Source: Takashimella koratensis (taxonomy: Eukaryota > Basidiomycota > Tremellomycetes > Trichosporonales > Tetragoniomycetaceae). Taken from it: a stretch of 64,000 bases of DNA. Below, one piece after another: positions 22,924 through 35,654 of this stretch (position 1 is its first letter; each line of letters begins with the position of its first letter). A model generated the notes under the pieces. It had not been told where the DNA came from. It worked only from the letters and a program-made list of their open reading frames with translations, and ran no database searches. The stretch covers positions 186,001-250,000 of the forward strand of contig BCKT01000008.1 of NCBI GenBank assembly GCA_003116875.1, in the 5' to 3' direction. A program made the translations under genes and the position numbers.

Positions 22924-25900
22924 ATGACCATAGCTCCAGCTACCTCTATCACTTCCACTTCTCTCGCCAAGACTTCTACTTCGGCGCCCACTCCTACCCC
23001 CAAGATGCCCGTCCCTCAGTTCATCGCCACATCGCTCACAGAGCTCATCCACCTCCGAGCAGGTGAGTAAGGCGTCACCGGAGACCGCCGGGCCGGGCGT
23101 GGCGGCGGTGTGCAGATGTTGCAAAGAAAAAGTCATAGATGACAGTGCTGACTGGTATACAGAGACGCAGGCCGATGAGCCCGCCGTGCACACTGGTGCC
23201 GCCGAATTTGGCGAGGAGCTCATGACTTTGACGTGAGCTCTGTGGGGAAGGCGGCGGAAAAGAGACCATGGGGCAGCAACTGACTTGTACCCCTCAGCTA
23301 CTCTGATATTCTCCGCGCCGTCGACCGCCTCGCAGCCTACTACTCCACCCTCGACCTGCAGCCTGCGAACTCACCTTCCGAGGTGCCTCCTGAGCGCATC
23401 ATCGCCGTTCTTACCTCTACCGCCGTCGATGAGTCGCTTCTTGAAATTGCACTAGCCAAGCTCGGCCTTACCGCCCTCTTGCTATCCGTCAACAACTCGA
23501 CAGCAGCCGTCGCCCATCTTTGCAAGCAGACAAAGTCGACCCACCTAATCTATGGGACCAAGTTTGCTGAGACTGCACGAGACGCACAGGCACTATTGGC
23601 CGCAGAGGGCATCGAGATTGGGGTTGTCCCCGAGAAGAGGTTCCCGCTCTGGGGTACCGGTGGTGTCCGAGAGAGCAAGATTGCTCCCTTCCCCGCTAGG
23701 TTGACGCCCCAACAAGAAGCCAAGCGAACATGTGTCATCCTCCACTCCTCAGGCTCGACTGGTTTCCCCAAACCCGTTTACATCACCCACTACGGTCTCG
23801 TTGCGAACATTGCCATGTCGATCCCAAAGACGGGGTTCAGTGCCTTGCCCCTCTTCCACGGCTTTGGCCACTTTAGCATGTGAGTTAATCCCTTCTCGAC
23901 ATGCCCAGATTTCCACTAACTCTCGCAGCTTCCGATGCATCTACCACGGCAAGACGTTCACCCTCATGCCCCCTCACCTGCCCTTGACTTCGGCCAACAT
24001 CTGCAAGATCATCAAACAGTCGCCTACTCCCCCTGTTCAGCACTTTGCCGTCCCCTATGTCCTCAAGCTTCTTGCTGAGACCGAGGAGGGCACACAGACC
24101 CTTGCCAACTTTGAGGCTGTCTCGTTCGCTGGTGCTGCCGTTCCTGTGAGTTCATGTTGTCCTTCGTAGATGTACCATTGCTGATGGAACAGGACGACCT
24201 CGGTGACCGTCTTGTCGCTGCCGGTGTTCCTCTCATCTCCATCTACGGTACCACTGGTGAGTCCCCAGGTTCTCTAGATATCCCGGGCATAGTCTAACTC
24301 CCCGACAGAGACCGGCTCCATCTTCAACAGTCGACGAGACTGCTCGGCCGACAAGGCCTGGAACTGGGTCCGTGCCGAGGGCCCGATCGCCGACTTTCTC
24401 GAGCTCGCGCCTCAGGGTGGCGACACCTTTGAGGTCATCGTCAAGGACGGCTGGCCAGCCAAGATCATGTCGAACCGCGCAGATGGTGCGTACTGCACCA
24501 AGGACCTGTTCCTCCGCCACCCCGAGCACCCGACTTGGTTCAAGTACATTGGACGACTCGACGACACCCTCACCCAGACTCTCGGCGAGAAGACCAACCC
24601 GGTCCCGATCGAGCTTGCCATTGTGAGTGACTAGTAAAGACCAAATTGTGCGCGACTCGGACGTACGCTGACATGACTTTAGCGCGGAAACTCGCCGTTG
24701 ATCCAAGAATGCATTGTCTTCGGCGACGCTCGACCTCAGATCGGCGCGCTCATCCACCCATCCGACGCCGGTGCCGAGCTCAGCAAAGACCGCAAGGCGT
24801 ACCTTGAGGCGATCTGGCCCGTTATTGCCGAGGCCAATGCCAACGCTCCTTCCCACAGTCGGATTCTCCCCGAGATGGTCGAGATCCTTCCTTACGGCAC
24901 CGAGATCCCCGTTGCTACTAAGATGTCCATCCTCCGACCTGCGTGCTACAAGAAGTTTGCAGACATCATTTCGGCTATTTACGACCGATTTGAGAAGGGG
25001 ACAGGGCTGCCGAAGCAGGAGATTACCGAGCAGGGCGAGATGGAGCAGTTCCTCCGTGACGCGATCACCACCTCTCTCGGCGACAAGGCGAGGGGTGAGC
25101 TTACCCCTCAGACCGACCTATTCGCGTTCGGTGTCGACTCACTTCAGGCAACTCGTGTGCGCAACACCATCTCGAAGACCCTCGAACTCGGCAACGTCAA
25201 CCTCGGCCAAAACATTGTCTACGAGCACCCTTCGATCGCCCAGCTCGCGCAGTACCTCCTCGCCCTAAAGCTCGGTAACGGCGGTGCCAAGTCGGACGAG
25301 GCAGCGCACGCGACCATGCTCGCCATGGTCGACAAGTTCAGCTCTTCGCTCTTCCGAGGCCAGGCGCAGGGTACCCCTGTTGAGTCCGGCGGCCAGGTTG
25401 TCGTTCTCACAGGCGCCACCGGCTCGCTCGGCGCACACATCCTCTACCAGCTCGTTTCCAACCCATCGGTCGCCAAGGTCATTTGCTTGTCGCGTGCCAA
25501 GTCGCACGAGGACTCGCTTGCGCGTATCGCCGATTCTCTCGCTCAGCGCCAACGCACCCTCCCAGCTGCCGCACTGGCCAAGATCGTCTCTCTCGCCGCC
25601 GACGTCAACCAGGCCAACCTTGGCCTCTCCGAGGCCGAGTACGAGACTATCCGACTGGGTGCCACCGCTGTGATCCACAACGCCTGGCCAGTCAACTTTG
25701 TCCTCTCGATCGACTCGTTCGAGACCCACATCGGCGGTGCCGCCAACTTGCTCGACCTCACTCTCCGCTCGCCCAGGGCTATCAAGCCAGCGTTCTTCTT
25801 CTCCTCGTCGGTTGGTACGAGACAGGGACGACCCGACCCAGTCGCTACCGAGGATTTTCCGGACAGTCCCGTTACCGCCGGCGGCATGGGCTACGGTCGG

Positions 25901-26576
25901 AGCAAATGGGTCGTCGAGAAGATCTGTGAACGCGCCGGTAAAGAGACCCAGGCTCGTATCGGCGTCCTCCGTATCGGGCAGCTTGTGGGCGACACTGAGA
26001 ACGGTGTTTGGAACGAGACCGAGGCCTGGCCACTCATGTTCAAGTCGGCCAACGTGATTGGCAAGCTCCCCATCTTGGTCGAGAAACTCTCGTGGTTCCC
26101 CGTCAACGAGGCTGGTCGTGCCATTGCCGAGGTCGTGCTTGCTACCAACTCGGCATCGTGGCTCTCCACCCCACATGCGTCGGTGTACCACATCCTCAAC
26201 CCGCACTACGCTTCGTGGAACGATATCCTTGAGGGCCTCAAGCTCGGTGGTCTGTCGTTCACTCCTGTCGAGAGGCGAGAATGGCTCGATGCCCTTGCCC
26301 AGAGCAACCCAGACGTTACTGCCAACCCGACTTACAAGCTTCTCGTAAGTGACGCAGCCCTTGACTTTATCAAACTTTCACCTGATGCGAGTGCTAACGA
26401 AAGAACAGAGCTTTTACCAAAACCGTATCGGCAAGAACGATGAGCGCCCGCCGATGGACTTCCTCGTCGACCGCACCTCCAAGATCTCGTCAACAGTCGC
26501 CTCTACCAAGGCCGTCAGCCCAGAACTCGTTGCGCTGTGGACGAAGAACTGGCTCTCTACCGGTTTCTTCCAGTGA
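22924..26576 (+). CDS. NRPS-like adenylation-thiolation-reductase (carboxylic acid reductase type)
   Basis: Eight exons (22924-23062, 23163-23232, 23298-23879, 23929-24145, 24193-24256, 24309-24622, 24683-26344, 26409-26576) encode 1071 aa. The adenylation domain (about 40-560) has the A3 core S-S-G-S-T-G-F-P-K (about 220-228), Y-G-T-T-E (about 355) and G-R-L-D-D. A carrier domain has F-G-V-D-S-L-Q (about 611-617), whose Ser takes phosphopantetheine. The reductase domain has L-T-G-A-T-G-S-L-G for NAD(P)H binding (about 704) and Y-G-R-S-K (about 865). No condensation domain is present, so a carboxylic or amino acid would be activated, tethered and released as an aldehyde. The family includes aminoadipate reductase and aryl-acid reductases. 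The lysine-pathway enzyme is normally longer, so a specialised-metabolism role is more likely. The substrate is unknown. Confidence 0.92.
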
Positions 26577-26746
26577 GATGAGGGTTCAGTGCAATGCTGC
26601 ATGAGTGGATGAGAGGAGTCTTTGTATCGCTCGTTGTACAATGTAGAATCAAGTTTCGTTTATACTCTGCCCCCCCTTTTCAAAATGCAAATTGGGATTG
26701 AAGATTGCCATCGGTTTGAACGCTGATTTGCCCAAGAATGTCGCGT

Positions 26747-27681
26747 TTACTGTTTGTTTTGTCGGAAAGAGTTGATCCACTTGTCGAGAGCAGCCTCGTT
26801 GATGTCGTCTTCCTCAACCACACCGTCCGGGACGATGATCTCGTCCCCTTCCTCCTTCCGGTTCACGTTTTCCACCAACTCTGGCATCGACTCAGCGAGC
26901 ATTCCTCGGACCTTGATATTGAACTCGGTCATCTGGAGTCGACATTCCCTCGTGTCAACTGAAATATTCTCCTCGGGATCCCAAAGTGGGGATAAATTTG
27001 CAGGTGAAGCCAGCAATAGACCTACATCATCTACTCCCAGGAGTCGGGACACTCCCCAAGCGCCCAAGCCCGCAGTTCCCAAGACGATCGCCGTAGCAAT
27101 CCCTAGCGCTTGGACGCCCATCAGCGGTGACACAGGGGGCAGCTCCTCTCCTTGCTCGTCCAATTGCGGTCGACCCCACAGTTGGTCTTCTTCACGGTCG
27201 TTGAAAGCCCGACTCGTCCATATTTGAGAATCGATGGCTTCAGAAACCTGCGAAAGGGGTGGGGAAGTAGAAACGGCTGGGGAAGCGAGTTGTGGTGAGG
27301 GTGTAGTGGGAACACGCGGTCGAGGGGTTCGGAGTGGTCGTGAAGAGTGCTTGTGGGCAATGAACTGGGTAGGGTTGGATAGTTTTGCAGCTTGTCGGAC
27401 AAAGGGGAAGATGAGGATCGTCAGACCGGCTGTGAGAGCGAACTGAGTGTCGATCAGTATAAAGCTTTAGGGATGCTCGAGGGAGCATGGTCGGAGAGCA
27501 CACTCACAGCTGCTCCAGCCACTACGACGGCTACTTTGGGAATAGGGGGCCGCTTTGAAGATTCTGCGTCGGGTTGGGACAGTGGTATTTGCGGGGGTAG
27601 CTGCACCTGGTCGTTCTCGAGCCGAGAGATCGAGTCGGAGCCGCTAGGGCCGGGCTGTGACCCGAGCAGAGAGAAGCGCAT
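26747..27681 (-). CDS. Two-TM membrane protein, possibly TMEM242-like
   Basis: Two exons (27508-27681, 26747-27442) encode 289 aa. A hydrophilic N-terminus leads to a first hydrophobic segment spanning the exon junction (A-V-V-V-A-G-A-A / F-A-L-T-A-G-L-T-I-L-I). A Pro/Ser-rich linker follows, then a second membrane segment (A-L-G-I-A-T-A-I-V-L-G-T-A-G-L-G-A-W) ending in L-L-G-V-D-D-V. The C-terminal half is acidic and predicted helical, with M-T-E-F-N-I-K-V-R-G-M-L. The spacing and the L-G-V and M-x-E-F motifs recall TMEM242, an inner mitochondrial membrane factor of ATP synthase assembly, but I cannot prove this. It sits head-to-head with UTP22, 274 bp apart. Confidence 0.6.
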
Positions 27682-27955
27682 GATTACCAAGCGTTTTAAG
27701 CGGTACAAATGATCCGTTGACCTGGGTTACGCAGGCGATGGGCGTTGAAAGCGAGTCTTGGGGATGGGAGAGGGTGATGTGGTGGCTTGGAAGGACAGAA
27801 AAGTCGACAGCTGGAAAAATGTGGAAGTGCGGAGCCCCGCAAACATTTCATGATGGATCAGGTGAAATTTTGAGACTCGTTCGTCGTCGATAACTCTCCC
27901 TCCTCCACATTCACAACAAGCAAGTCACTCACGGCCAGAACGGTGTAGTCTCACG

Positions 27956-30900
27956 ATGAAGGGCGATAAACGCAAGTCCCAGGCGCTAGCGAACTCCAGT
28001 CTCCCGAAGAATGGCAAGAAGGTGCGTGGTTCTGTCTCTTCCCGACCTGGAGTCACCAGGCTTGACTTTCCTCCACCGCCAAAGGGTCTTGTTAGTGTTT
28101 CGTGATACAATGCTAACAGACCTGTTTAGGCAAAGAAAAGCGAGGTCGTGAAGCCGGCGCGAAAATCCAAGGCGGTGATGTACGACCCGATGATCGATCC
28201 GCAAAGCGACGATGACGACGACGAAGATGAAGACGAGGAGGAAGAGGAGGAGCAGGCGGACGACATTGAGGATGATGACGGGGTGGAGGAGTTTGGAGAT
28301 GGTCAGAAGTTTGAGGGGCTGGATGAGGACGAGGAGGACGTTGAAGGCGAAGATGAGGATGACGAGGTGGCTAAAACGTCCGCATCCGCTCAATCTCGAC
28401 CTACCTCCTCTGCAGGCCCTTCCCGTCTTTACGCAGCTCCGACACTCGCTGAGCTTGATGCCCTACGCACTGCCTCTGATACGGGAAGCACGACCTTTTC
28501 TCTCCAGCTGGATGCGCTCCTCTCATCCACTCTTCTCCCCGTGACGCCTCCGGCCCCACTCCGTGCGCTGCTTACGGCAATCCACGACCTCGTCCTCTCT
28601 CTCCCTGTGCTTCCGGGTCTGTCTCCGCGCCAGGCTGAGATCAGGCTCGCAGGCGGCAAAAAGGGGAAGAAGGAGAAGATAGCGCGAGGAGGTGTTCACA
28701 TGAGGGATGAAGAAGAGGTTATGGTGCCGTTCCCGGGACCTGAAGAGCTGGATCCGAGGAAGGGAGAGGTCAAGTGGACGCTGGGGTGGGATAAACCCGC
28801 AGAGGTGTTTGTCGGTGGTGCATGGCCAGTTTGTGGAGGATACAAAAAGGCCAAAGGTCAGATGGGTCCTATCGACTTGGTAGTTACCATGCCCTCGGTG
28901 AGTCATGACTCAACAAGGCAACCCATGCTCTCGGATACGAGAAAATCAAGCGCGGTGCTGATGGTGTCTCAGGAGATTATTTCGGCAAAAGACAGAATGG
29001 GGTATAGGTACTTCCATAAACGCGTTCATTATCTCGCCGTCATTGCTCAAGCTATCAAGCGAACAGCAGCCAATGCGGGGGTCTTGTCGGACGTGTCGGT
29101 CACTTGGGACCACAGCGATGCCCGCCGTCCGATCGTTGTCGTTAGCGCTGGCAAAGGTGAGTCGAGCGTCCTGGCGATGATGCAGCTGGGACATAAGCTG
29201 ACTTGTGTCTAGGTCAAGGGTTGAAACATGCCGTCGATGTTCGGATACACGCGGGCATTCCCTCTGATACATTCGCGTTACCCACGCTGTACCCGACGAA
29301 ATCACTCATTCGATCAGCTGGTGCAGATGCCGACACCGAAATCGACTCCCAGGCTACACCGCTAAGTGCAACCTCGATCCTCCGAGATATGCAACACAAG
29401 TCGTACCTCTTACTCCTGAACCGACTATCCCAAGTACTCGCAGACCGGACTCTTGCGTCGTTCCTCGCTCTCTGGCGGATCTGGGCGAGCAAACGCGACC
29501 CAGCTTCCAACGACGAGGTTGCCGTCACTCTCCTCGCTGCCGTCGTCGATGGGTACGCAGTCGGTCTCGCGACTGATAAATCAAGGGTGAAGCGGAATCG
29601 CGGTCTGGGCAAGGGACTTAACCACTGGGCGGCGCTCCGCGCAGTTTGGGAGGTCTTGGCTCATACGGACTTTGCGACAACACCGATGTGGGCAGGGGTG
29701 GACGAGCCCGCTGTGCCGAGAGACCAGATGGTTGCCGCGTTCGAGTGTGTGCTGGTAGAGCCCTCAGGAGGTTTGAACGTGTTTGCGGGCTGGGAGAAGG
29801 GCGATGTCGATTTGGTGAGTCAAGTTAAGATGATCGAGGGGTAGTGTAGTGTTGACGAGACAGATTCGACATCACGCGAGGGAGACATTAAGGATGCTCG
29901 AGACTTCGCCAGATAGGTTTGCGGATGTGTTCCTAAGATCGTACCCGCCTAACCGCATCTTTGACGAATACGTTGTGTGAGTAATTCTAGTTGATTCCAG
30001 GTCACAAAGACGACTGTAATACACATGCAGACAGCTGATCGATTTCCTCGATAGGATCGACGTATCGACCGCATCCAAGGAATTGTCCCTGATTGACCGT
30101 GCCGAACAAGACGAGCGAGCGCTAGTATCCCTTGCCGCCTCAGTCCTCCGCCGTGGTCTCGGCGACCGATGCAAGCTCGTCCACGTTACTCCACTCTCCA
30201 CCCTTCCCAACTCCCTCGCCATCGGTCTCCTCCTCGACCCGTCCAAATCCTCACGCGTGCTAGACATCGGTCCGGCTTCTGACGCCGACACGGAGGCTGT
30301 TGAATCTTTCCGGGAACTATGGGGGGATCTCGCCGAGCTGCGTCGATTCAAAGATGGATCGATCTCCGAATCGGTCGTTTGGGAGATCAGTCGACCAGAA
30401 GACGCAGTGTCAATCCCAGCGAGGATCGTGGCGTACCTCGTCTCGCGGCACTTGGGTACCAAGGGGGGATCGGGACTGGAAGACGGGAGCGCTGTTCAGA
30501 GGGCCAACTTTGCGCCAGTGCTCGAGCTCCCAGTGACAGCGAGGCATGCGTCCCGTGTCGCGGGTTGTGAGAGGCGAGGGTTTACACCCATCATGGACGC
30601 CTACGATCAGCTGTACCGAGTTCTCAAGGACTCCGACGATGACCTGCCTCTCTCGGTCCTTTCCATTCTCCCAGTCTCTGAATCCCTCCGCTACTCTGCC
30701 CCGATCATCCCTCACGCCGTGGACCTCGCCCGCGCTCCAGGCGCACCAGAGACGACAATCTACCTCCCCGCGCACGAGGTCGTGCTCCAGTTTGAGAGCT
30801 CACCAAGGTGGCCTGACGATGTGGCGGCTGTCCAAAAACTCAAGATGGCGCTACTCGAGCGTATGGCCAGGGTCGTTGCGAGCAAGATCAAGGGCGCCAA

Positions 30901-32346
30901 AGCGTCGGTCACTATGGATAACGGGGAAGGGAAGAGCGAGATTGATGATACCGTCTCTCTCACGGTGCTTTTGCCTGCTGGTGTGGTGTTCCGAGTTCGG
31001 ATCAACCACGAACGAGAGAGGCTTCTTCTCGCTCGGGCATTGGAACCGCCCCCTCCCGCTGCTTTGGCAGGAACGACTTTACCCCAACCTCCACGCCGAC
31101 TTGTGATCCATGCACTGGCGCTGCTCAACACCCGATTCATCCATGCACCAACACACCACGCCCGCATTGCCCCAATGCACCACTGGTTCCCGTCTTTCTC
31201 GACGGCCTCGAGGTTACTGAAACGATGGGCAAACAGCCACATGCTCTCGACGTACCTCGAGCCCCAGGCGTTGGAGCTTTTGACGGCAAAGACGTACTTG
31301 GAGCCAGGTAGCCTAGGAGTGCCAGGAAGTGCGGGCGCAGGGTTTTTGCGGACTATCGATATGTTGGCGAACTGGGATTGGTCAGCGGAGGCGTTGGTTG
31401 TCCCGATCGGTCTGGGAGAGGACGGAGAGACAGGTGCAGGCTCAAGTGGAAGAGCAACGAGTGCAGGAAGTGCAGGCATCGCAAAGTTGAAAGAGTTTAG
31501 GAACGAAGTGGAAGCGCAGGGTAAGAATGCGGATAGGGTCTGGGCAATAGCGACGCCGGATGACGTTGTCGGGACTAGGTGGACGGGGAAAGTTACCAAG
31601 GTTGTAGCAAATAGAGTGACGATGTTGGCGAAAGCCACAGCGACCGCGGCGGCGTCGACAGCTGGATCATTGGACGTGACGGTGAGTACTAAAGAGGTTG
31701 TGAGAGATAGAGATACTTGCTGATAACCCAACAGGCACTGTTCCGTACCCCAAAGGAAGACTACGACGTTCTCCTCCATCTCAATCGAGCGGCGCTCCCG
31801 CGTTACGCAGAGGCAGTTGACGCCGACCCTCAACAGTGGGCGAAAACGTATCGGTCAGCAGAAGGGAAGAGTGTACAGGTTGGATACGATCCTGCCCATT
31901 CGTTTGTGCGCGATTTGCAGGTGAGTGATTTGTGTTACGTTTTACGCTCCTCAAGGCAAAGCGTTTGGACAATGACTCGGCGGTGTGGGTACGAACGCAA
32001 GAACTGACTGGTTGGATAATAGCGGATATATGGCGACGCGATGCTCGTCTTTCATGATCAATTAGGTGGAGACGTGGTAGGTATCGTTTGGAACCCGGGT
32101 AAGAAAGAACCCCGAGCTCTCAAACCGTTCCTTGGGTATTCGACGCGCCCAGCAAAGTCCAAGGTGAGTTGATTGCAATCCGCGGGAAACTGGAGCTTTC
32201 ATTGGGAAGGACAAAAGGGCTGATGGATCTGACCAAAAAAAAAAAAAAAAAAGGCCGCGTTGGTGGAGATTAACAAGGATGCGATCGTCGCTGAGATCGC
32301 GAGGCTCGGTGATGGTTTGGTTCAACGTATCGAACGGAGATCGTGA
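27956..32346 (+). CDS. UTP22: U3 snoRNP/pre-rRNA processing protein UTP22 (Nrap family)
   Basis: Nine exons (27956-28021, 28130-28897, 28973-29156, 29213-29814, 29864-29976, 30031-31681, 31735-31920, 32023-32163, 32254-32346) encode 1267 aa, close to the size of yeast Utp22. The N-terminus is basic, then has a long Asp/Glu run (about 45-105). The Nrap core follows, with K-D-R-M-G-Y-R-Y-F-H-K-R, G-L-K-H-A-V-D-V-R-I and V-I-H-A-L-A-L-L-N-T-R-F. The C-terminal Nrap D6 block contains L-H-L-N-R and I-V-W-N-P. It belongs to the UTP-C part of the small-subunit processome in the nucleolus and works in 18S rRNA maturation; the fold derives from nucleotidyltransferases. The last intron ends in a poly-A tract rather than pyrimidines. 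Confidence 0.93.
32235..32252 (+). repeat. A18 homopolymer abutting a 3' splice site
   Basis: Eighteen A directly precede the G of the UTP22 acceptor used at 32253. The usual polypyrimidine tract is therefore absent. A possible branch point (CTGAC) ends just before the run. Confidence 0.8.
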
Positions 32347-32582
32347 AGATCAACAGATCTGTAACAACCATGATGAGAGGAGAGAAGGGAGAGGGGAGAT
32401 AAAGTCTTGATGTCCAAACAATACAACAGGATGCATGGCGACGTTATTGGTTTTTTTTTGGGGACTTGGGGTTGGCTACTACGGTATGGAAAGAGGTGGA
32501 TGCGGTGGTGGTGGTGGCTGTTGTGTTTGTGGTTACGCTGGATGGGAGAGAAAGAAACGAGCCTTGATTTGTGGGATTAAAG

Positions 32583-34823
32583 CTACTGAAGCGGTTCTCG
32601 ACTGTTGTGCAAGTCAGCCACCATCATCTTCCTCTCTTGCACCAGAACTCTCAATCTTCCCGGCCCGCTCGATCAACCTCGACCCAGCCTGTACTCACCT
32701 CGAAGACAACTTGTTAAGCGAGATATAGACATCGGTACCGTACCCGTCCATCGAGATGAGTCGAAGGTCACCTCCGAAGAAACGCGCGTAGAGACGAGAT
32801 AGGGGGAGTCCGTACCTAACCTCGTTAGCTTATGTCGTCGGCACGGGCGGGAAGTGGAGTATAGGTGGGTCGTCGAGTAGTTGAAAGAGATTCGAGCACC
32901 ATCCCCAAGGTGGGGGAAAGTGGGTAGCTGAACTCACCCGAAACCCGCCATGGGTGCTTTAAAGTCGGAACTCTCGATGTTCGCCTCAAGGCCCTCATCG
33001 CTCATGGTGGTGTACAAGTAGCTGGCCAGGGAGTCAGCATCCTCGTCGGCTCGTGCATTGTCGCACCATCCACTCATCCACCGTCTATCAATACAATTCG
33101 CGACCTTGACTCGCTGCACTCACGTCCAAATCAACGGAATAGCACTTCTCGGTATCCCCCCTCCTTCATCTGAAATCTTGATCGTTATATCCTCACTACC
33201 TTCAACCACCACGACTTTGATCGGTGGGAAATTATCTTCATTCTCAACCCCATATCGCTCCACGACGGCGCGGAGTGAGTTTTTCAAGAGTTCGAAGCAG
33301 ATGTGAGACAGGTGGCCGGGGACATAAGGGAATGTGAGGTCTTTAGGGCAGAGAAGTTGAATAGGTGGACCTTTGAAGAGTGCGTAGTGTTCTTCGCAAA
33401 CAAAGCGGGCGTTTTCTGAGACAGGTTAGGACGGCCACATGGACGCAAGAGAGAGACATGCGGTCAAGGGTGCGGAGAGGAGGAGCACTCACCAATCGCC
33501 TCGTGACAGATGTCGTGCACGTTCGCACGCGTGCAGATGATCCCTACGTAGTCTGGGTGCGGCTGAAGCGTGTTGAGCGCAACGTCTATATCTCTTTCAT
33601 CAGCGTTCCATCCCTCAATTCATATCTGTCTACTGTGGCTGACGCGCCCACACTCACGCTGGCCGATGAGGAACCTGATCCCGATTCGACTGAGGTAAAA
33701 TCGATCGAGCCATTCCTGGATGCTCTGCCCGATCCGCCCGGCTTTTTGCTTTCGTTTCCACTCGAGAACCCCCTGCGCGACGGTGGTGACCGTCGGGTCA
33801 TGTCGTTTCTTAATGTTCTGCAGGAGGTGTGTGAACTCTTCGTTGTACTCGTGTACCTCGGGAGGGTAGATCGTGTCGCGCGGAGGAGGGGAAAAGTATC
33901 TGCGGGTCAGGTCGGAGTAGCAGCGGCGTGGTTGGAGTTAGTCGGAACGAGACAGCATGGAGAGAAGTGAGATGAATTAACGTCAGCTAGGTGAACGGAA
34001 CCAGCCGGAGAGTAGAAAGGTGAAAAGTCTATATCCCACCTCCGTTCGATCGGAATGCGCATCTTCCCGGACCCATTGACGAACGGGAACCCGCCGGTCG
34101 GTGTATAAGCCTTTGTGCCCTCTTGCATGAGCGGGTCGAGCGACGGGTTCGGGATCGCGGGCGGGAACGACAGGGGCCTAAAGTAGTGTAAGTGTCTGGC
34201 ACTAACACACTCAATCGATGAGAAGGTGAGCTCACTCGGCCGGGGGCATGCGAAGGGCCTCTTCAAGGTCGGGCTTGAGCTTGGGTTTCGGGAATGTCAC
34301 AAGTTCCTAGAGGAGTGAATCAGTGTCAACTCCATCCACCCTTTGCGTTGGAGCGGGTGAAGCGCTGCACCGCGCGATATTTGGGGCATGAACAGGTTGT
34401 GTCTATAGTCTCCATCGCAGTCCGCATTCCCTGGTGCTCGGGCTCACCTCAAAACTCTGAGCATACCACTCCTTGACGCGATTGATACTGGGCATGGTAT
34501 CGAGACCATCTGGGAGGCTCTCGAGCTCCACGACGCGATGGGACAGTCGGATGGGCAGTTCTTCGAGTAGGAATTGTGAGCCCTTGAGGAGAGTACCTTG
34601 GGAAGGGTGTTGTCCGAACAAGACCATTTGCTGGAGTGAGACTGCGAGGGTTAAATGACATATCACGAGAAGGGGTGAGAGTGAGAGAGGGTGAAGGAGG
34701 TGGCATGTATTAGAGAGGAAGGTGAGACGATCAGATGGGTTCTTGCTCACCTCCTGTCTGAGGGAACGCAGCAAAATGGTGTATACGGTCCCATAGCGCT
34801 GCCGAGATCTGGAAACGGGACAT
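32583..34823 (-). CDS. Pyruvate/branched-chain alpha-ketoacid dehydrogenase kinase (mitochondrial)
   Basis: Ten exons (34751-34823, 34448-34641, 34236-34306, 34040-34177, 33658-33899, 33493-33585, 33124-33415, 32938-33021, 32699-32815, 32583-32601) give 440 aa. The start M-S-R-F-x-I-S-A-A-L-W leads into F-P-Q-T-G-V-S-L-Q-Q-M and G-Q-H-P-S-Q-G-T-L. The middle is the four-helix regulatory domain. The GHKL ATPase part has the N-box E-L-L-K-N-S, the G1 box D-E-G-G-G-I and the G2 box G-F-G-Y-G-L-P-L-S-R. Such kinases phosphorylate and switch off E1 of the dehydrogenase complex in the matrix. PDH and branched-chain kinases cannot be separated here. No long presequence is visible. The final coding exon is 19 nt. 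It is convergent with UTP22. Confidence 0.93.
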
Positions 34824-35654
34824 GGCGGCGAGGGAAAGAGTGTGGGAATGGGGAGGTCAAGTGGTCCGTCCGCGGTTGCTGGAGCGGACGCGTGCGTGTG
34901 AAGCCTGATGATCGAGGTGTCTGCAGTAGCGAGGTCGAGAGATGCCCAGGTATAGACCGTTGTGGAAGAGGTAGTGCGCCGTGCAGGCCAGTGGGGTGGA
35001 TGGATGACTTGAGGGTAAGAGGACTGGTACGGTAAAAGTAGATCTGAATCCGACGTGGTGGAGCCTCCAACCCTGGTCGTGCGATCGGGTTTTTCGGTTT
35101 TGGCAACGGCGGGGTTGGAAAATGCGGGTCGGTGGGTGAGCCGGGCGAAGGGGGTACTGGGATCCACGGGCGGGCGAAGGGATGAAGGAGATGCCAGTGA
35201 TAGAGAGGGTGGGATGGAGGGGATGTAGGTGGGTGAGAAGGGTGGGAGTGAAAAGAGGAGAAAGACGGAGGGGGTTAAAGGAAGGCTAGAGTCGAGTCGA
35301 CTCGGACTCCGGTTGGAAATGGCACAAAAAGCCGGGAACGCATTGGGCGGATCTCTATCCAGTGTTCCGTCATACATCATCCAAGCTTCAGCCACAGCCA
35401 GGTCATCATCATTCATAGTGATTATAGCACAGTCTGTAGGTAGTAGGCAGCGGATAGAAGAAAGAGCATACAGAATGGCTCGGGGCTCGGTGATCAAGCG
35501 AGTATAGATAGTATCAAAGGCAGGCAGGCGTAGCCCGGCATCATTGATGGATTGGGGGTCGAGGGGGCGGGCAAAGAGGTACGCAGTCACAGTGTAGAGA
35601 GCGAGAGAAGGCCGTTCAAGTCGTAATCTTGATCTAGGTCGATCCTCGCAGCGA
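34824..35654. promoter_or_regulatory. Kinase upstream region and 3' end of the DUF1772 gene
   Basis: 831 bp lie between two minus-strand genes. A long minus-strand open frame crosses it, but its translation is Ser/Pro/Thr-rich and overlaps kinase exons out of frame, so I do not call it. No motif was recognised. Confidence 0.4.

Noticed and set aside
25265..26206. A 313-codon minus-strand frame
   Set aside because: It is antisense to the NRPS-like reductase domain. The long open frame follows from GC-rich codon bias.
30760..31833. A 357-codon minus-strand frame
   Set aside because: It is antisense to UTP22 exon 6 and lacks any recognisable domain.
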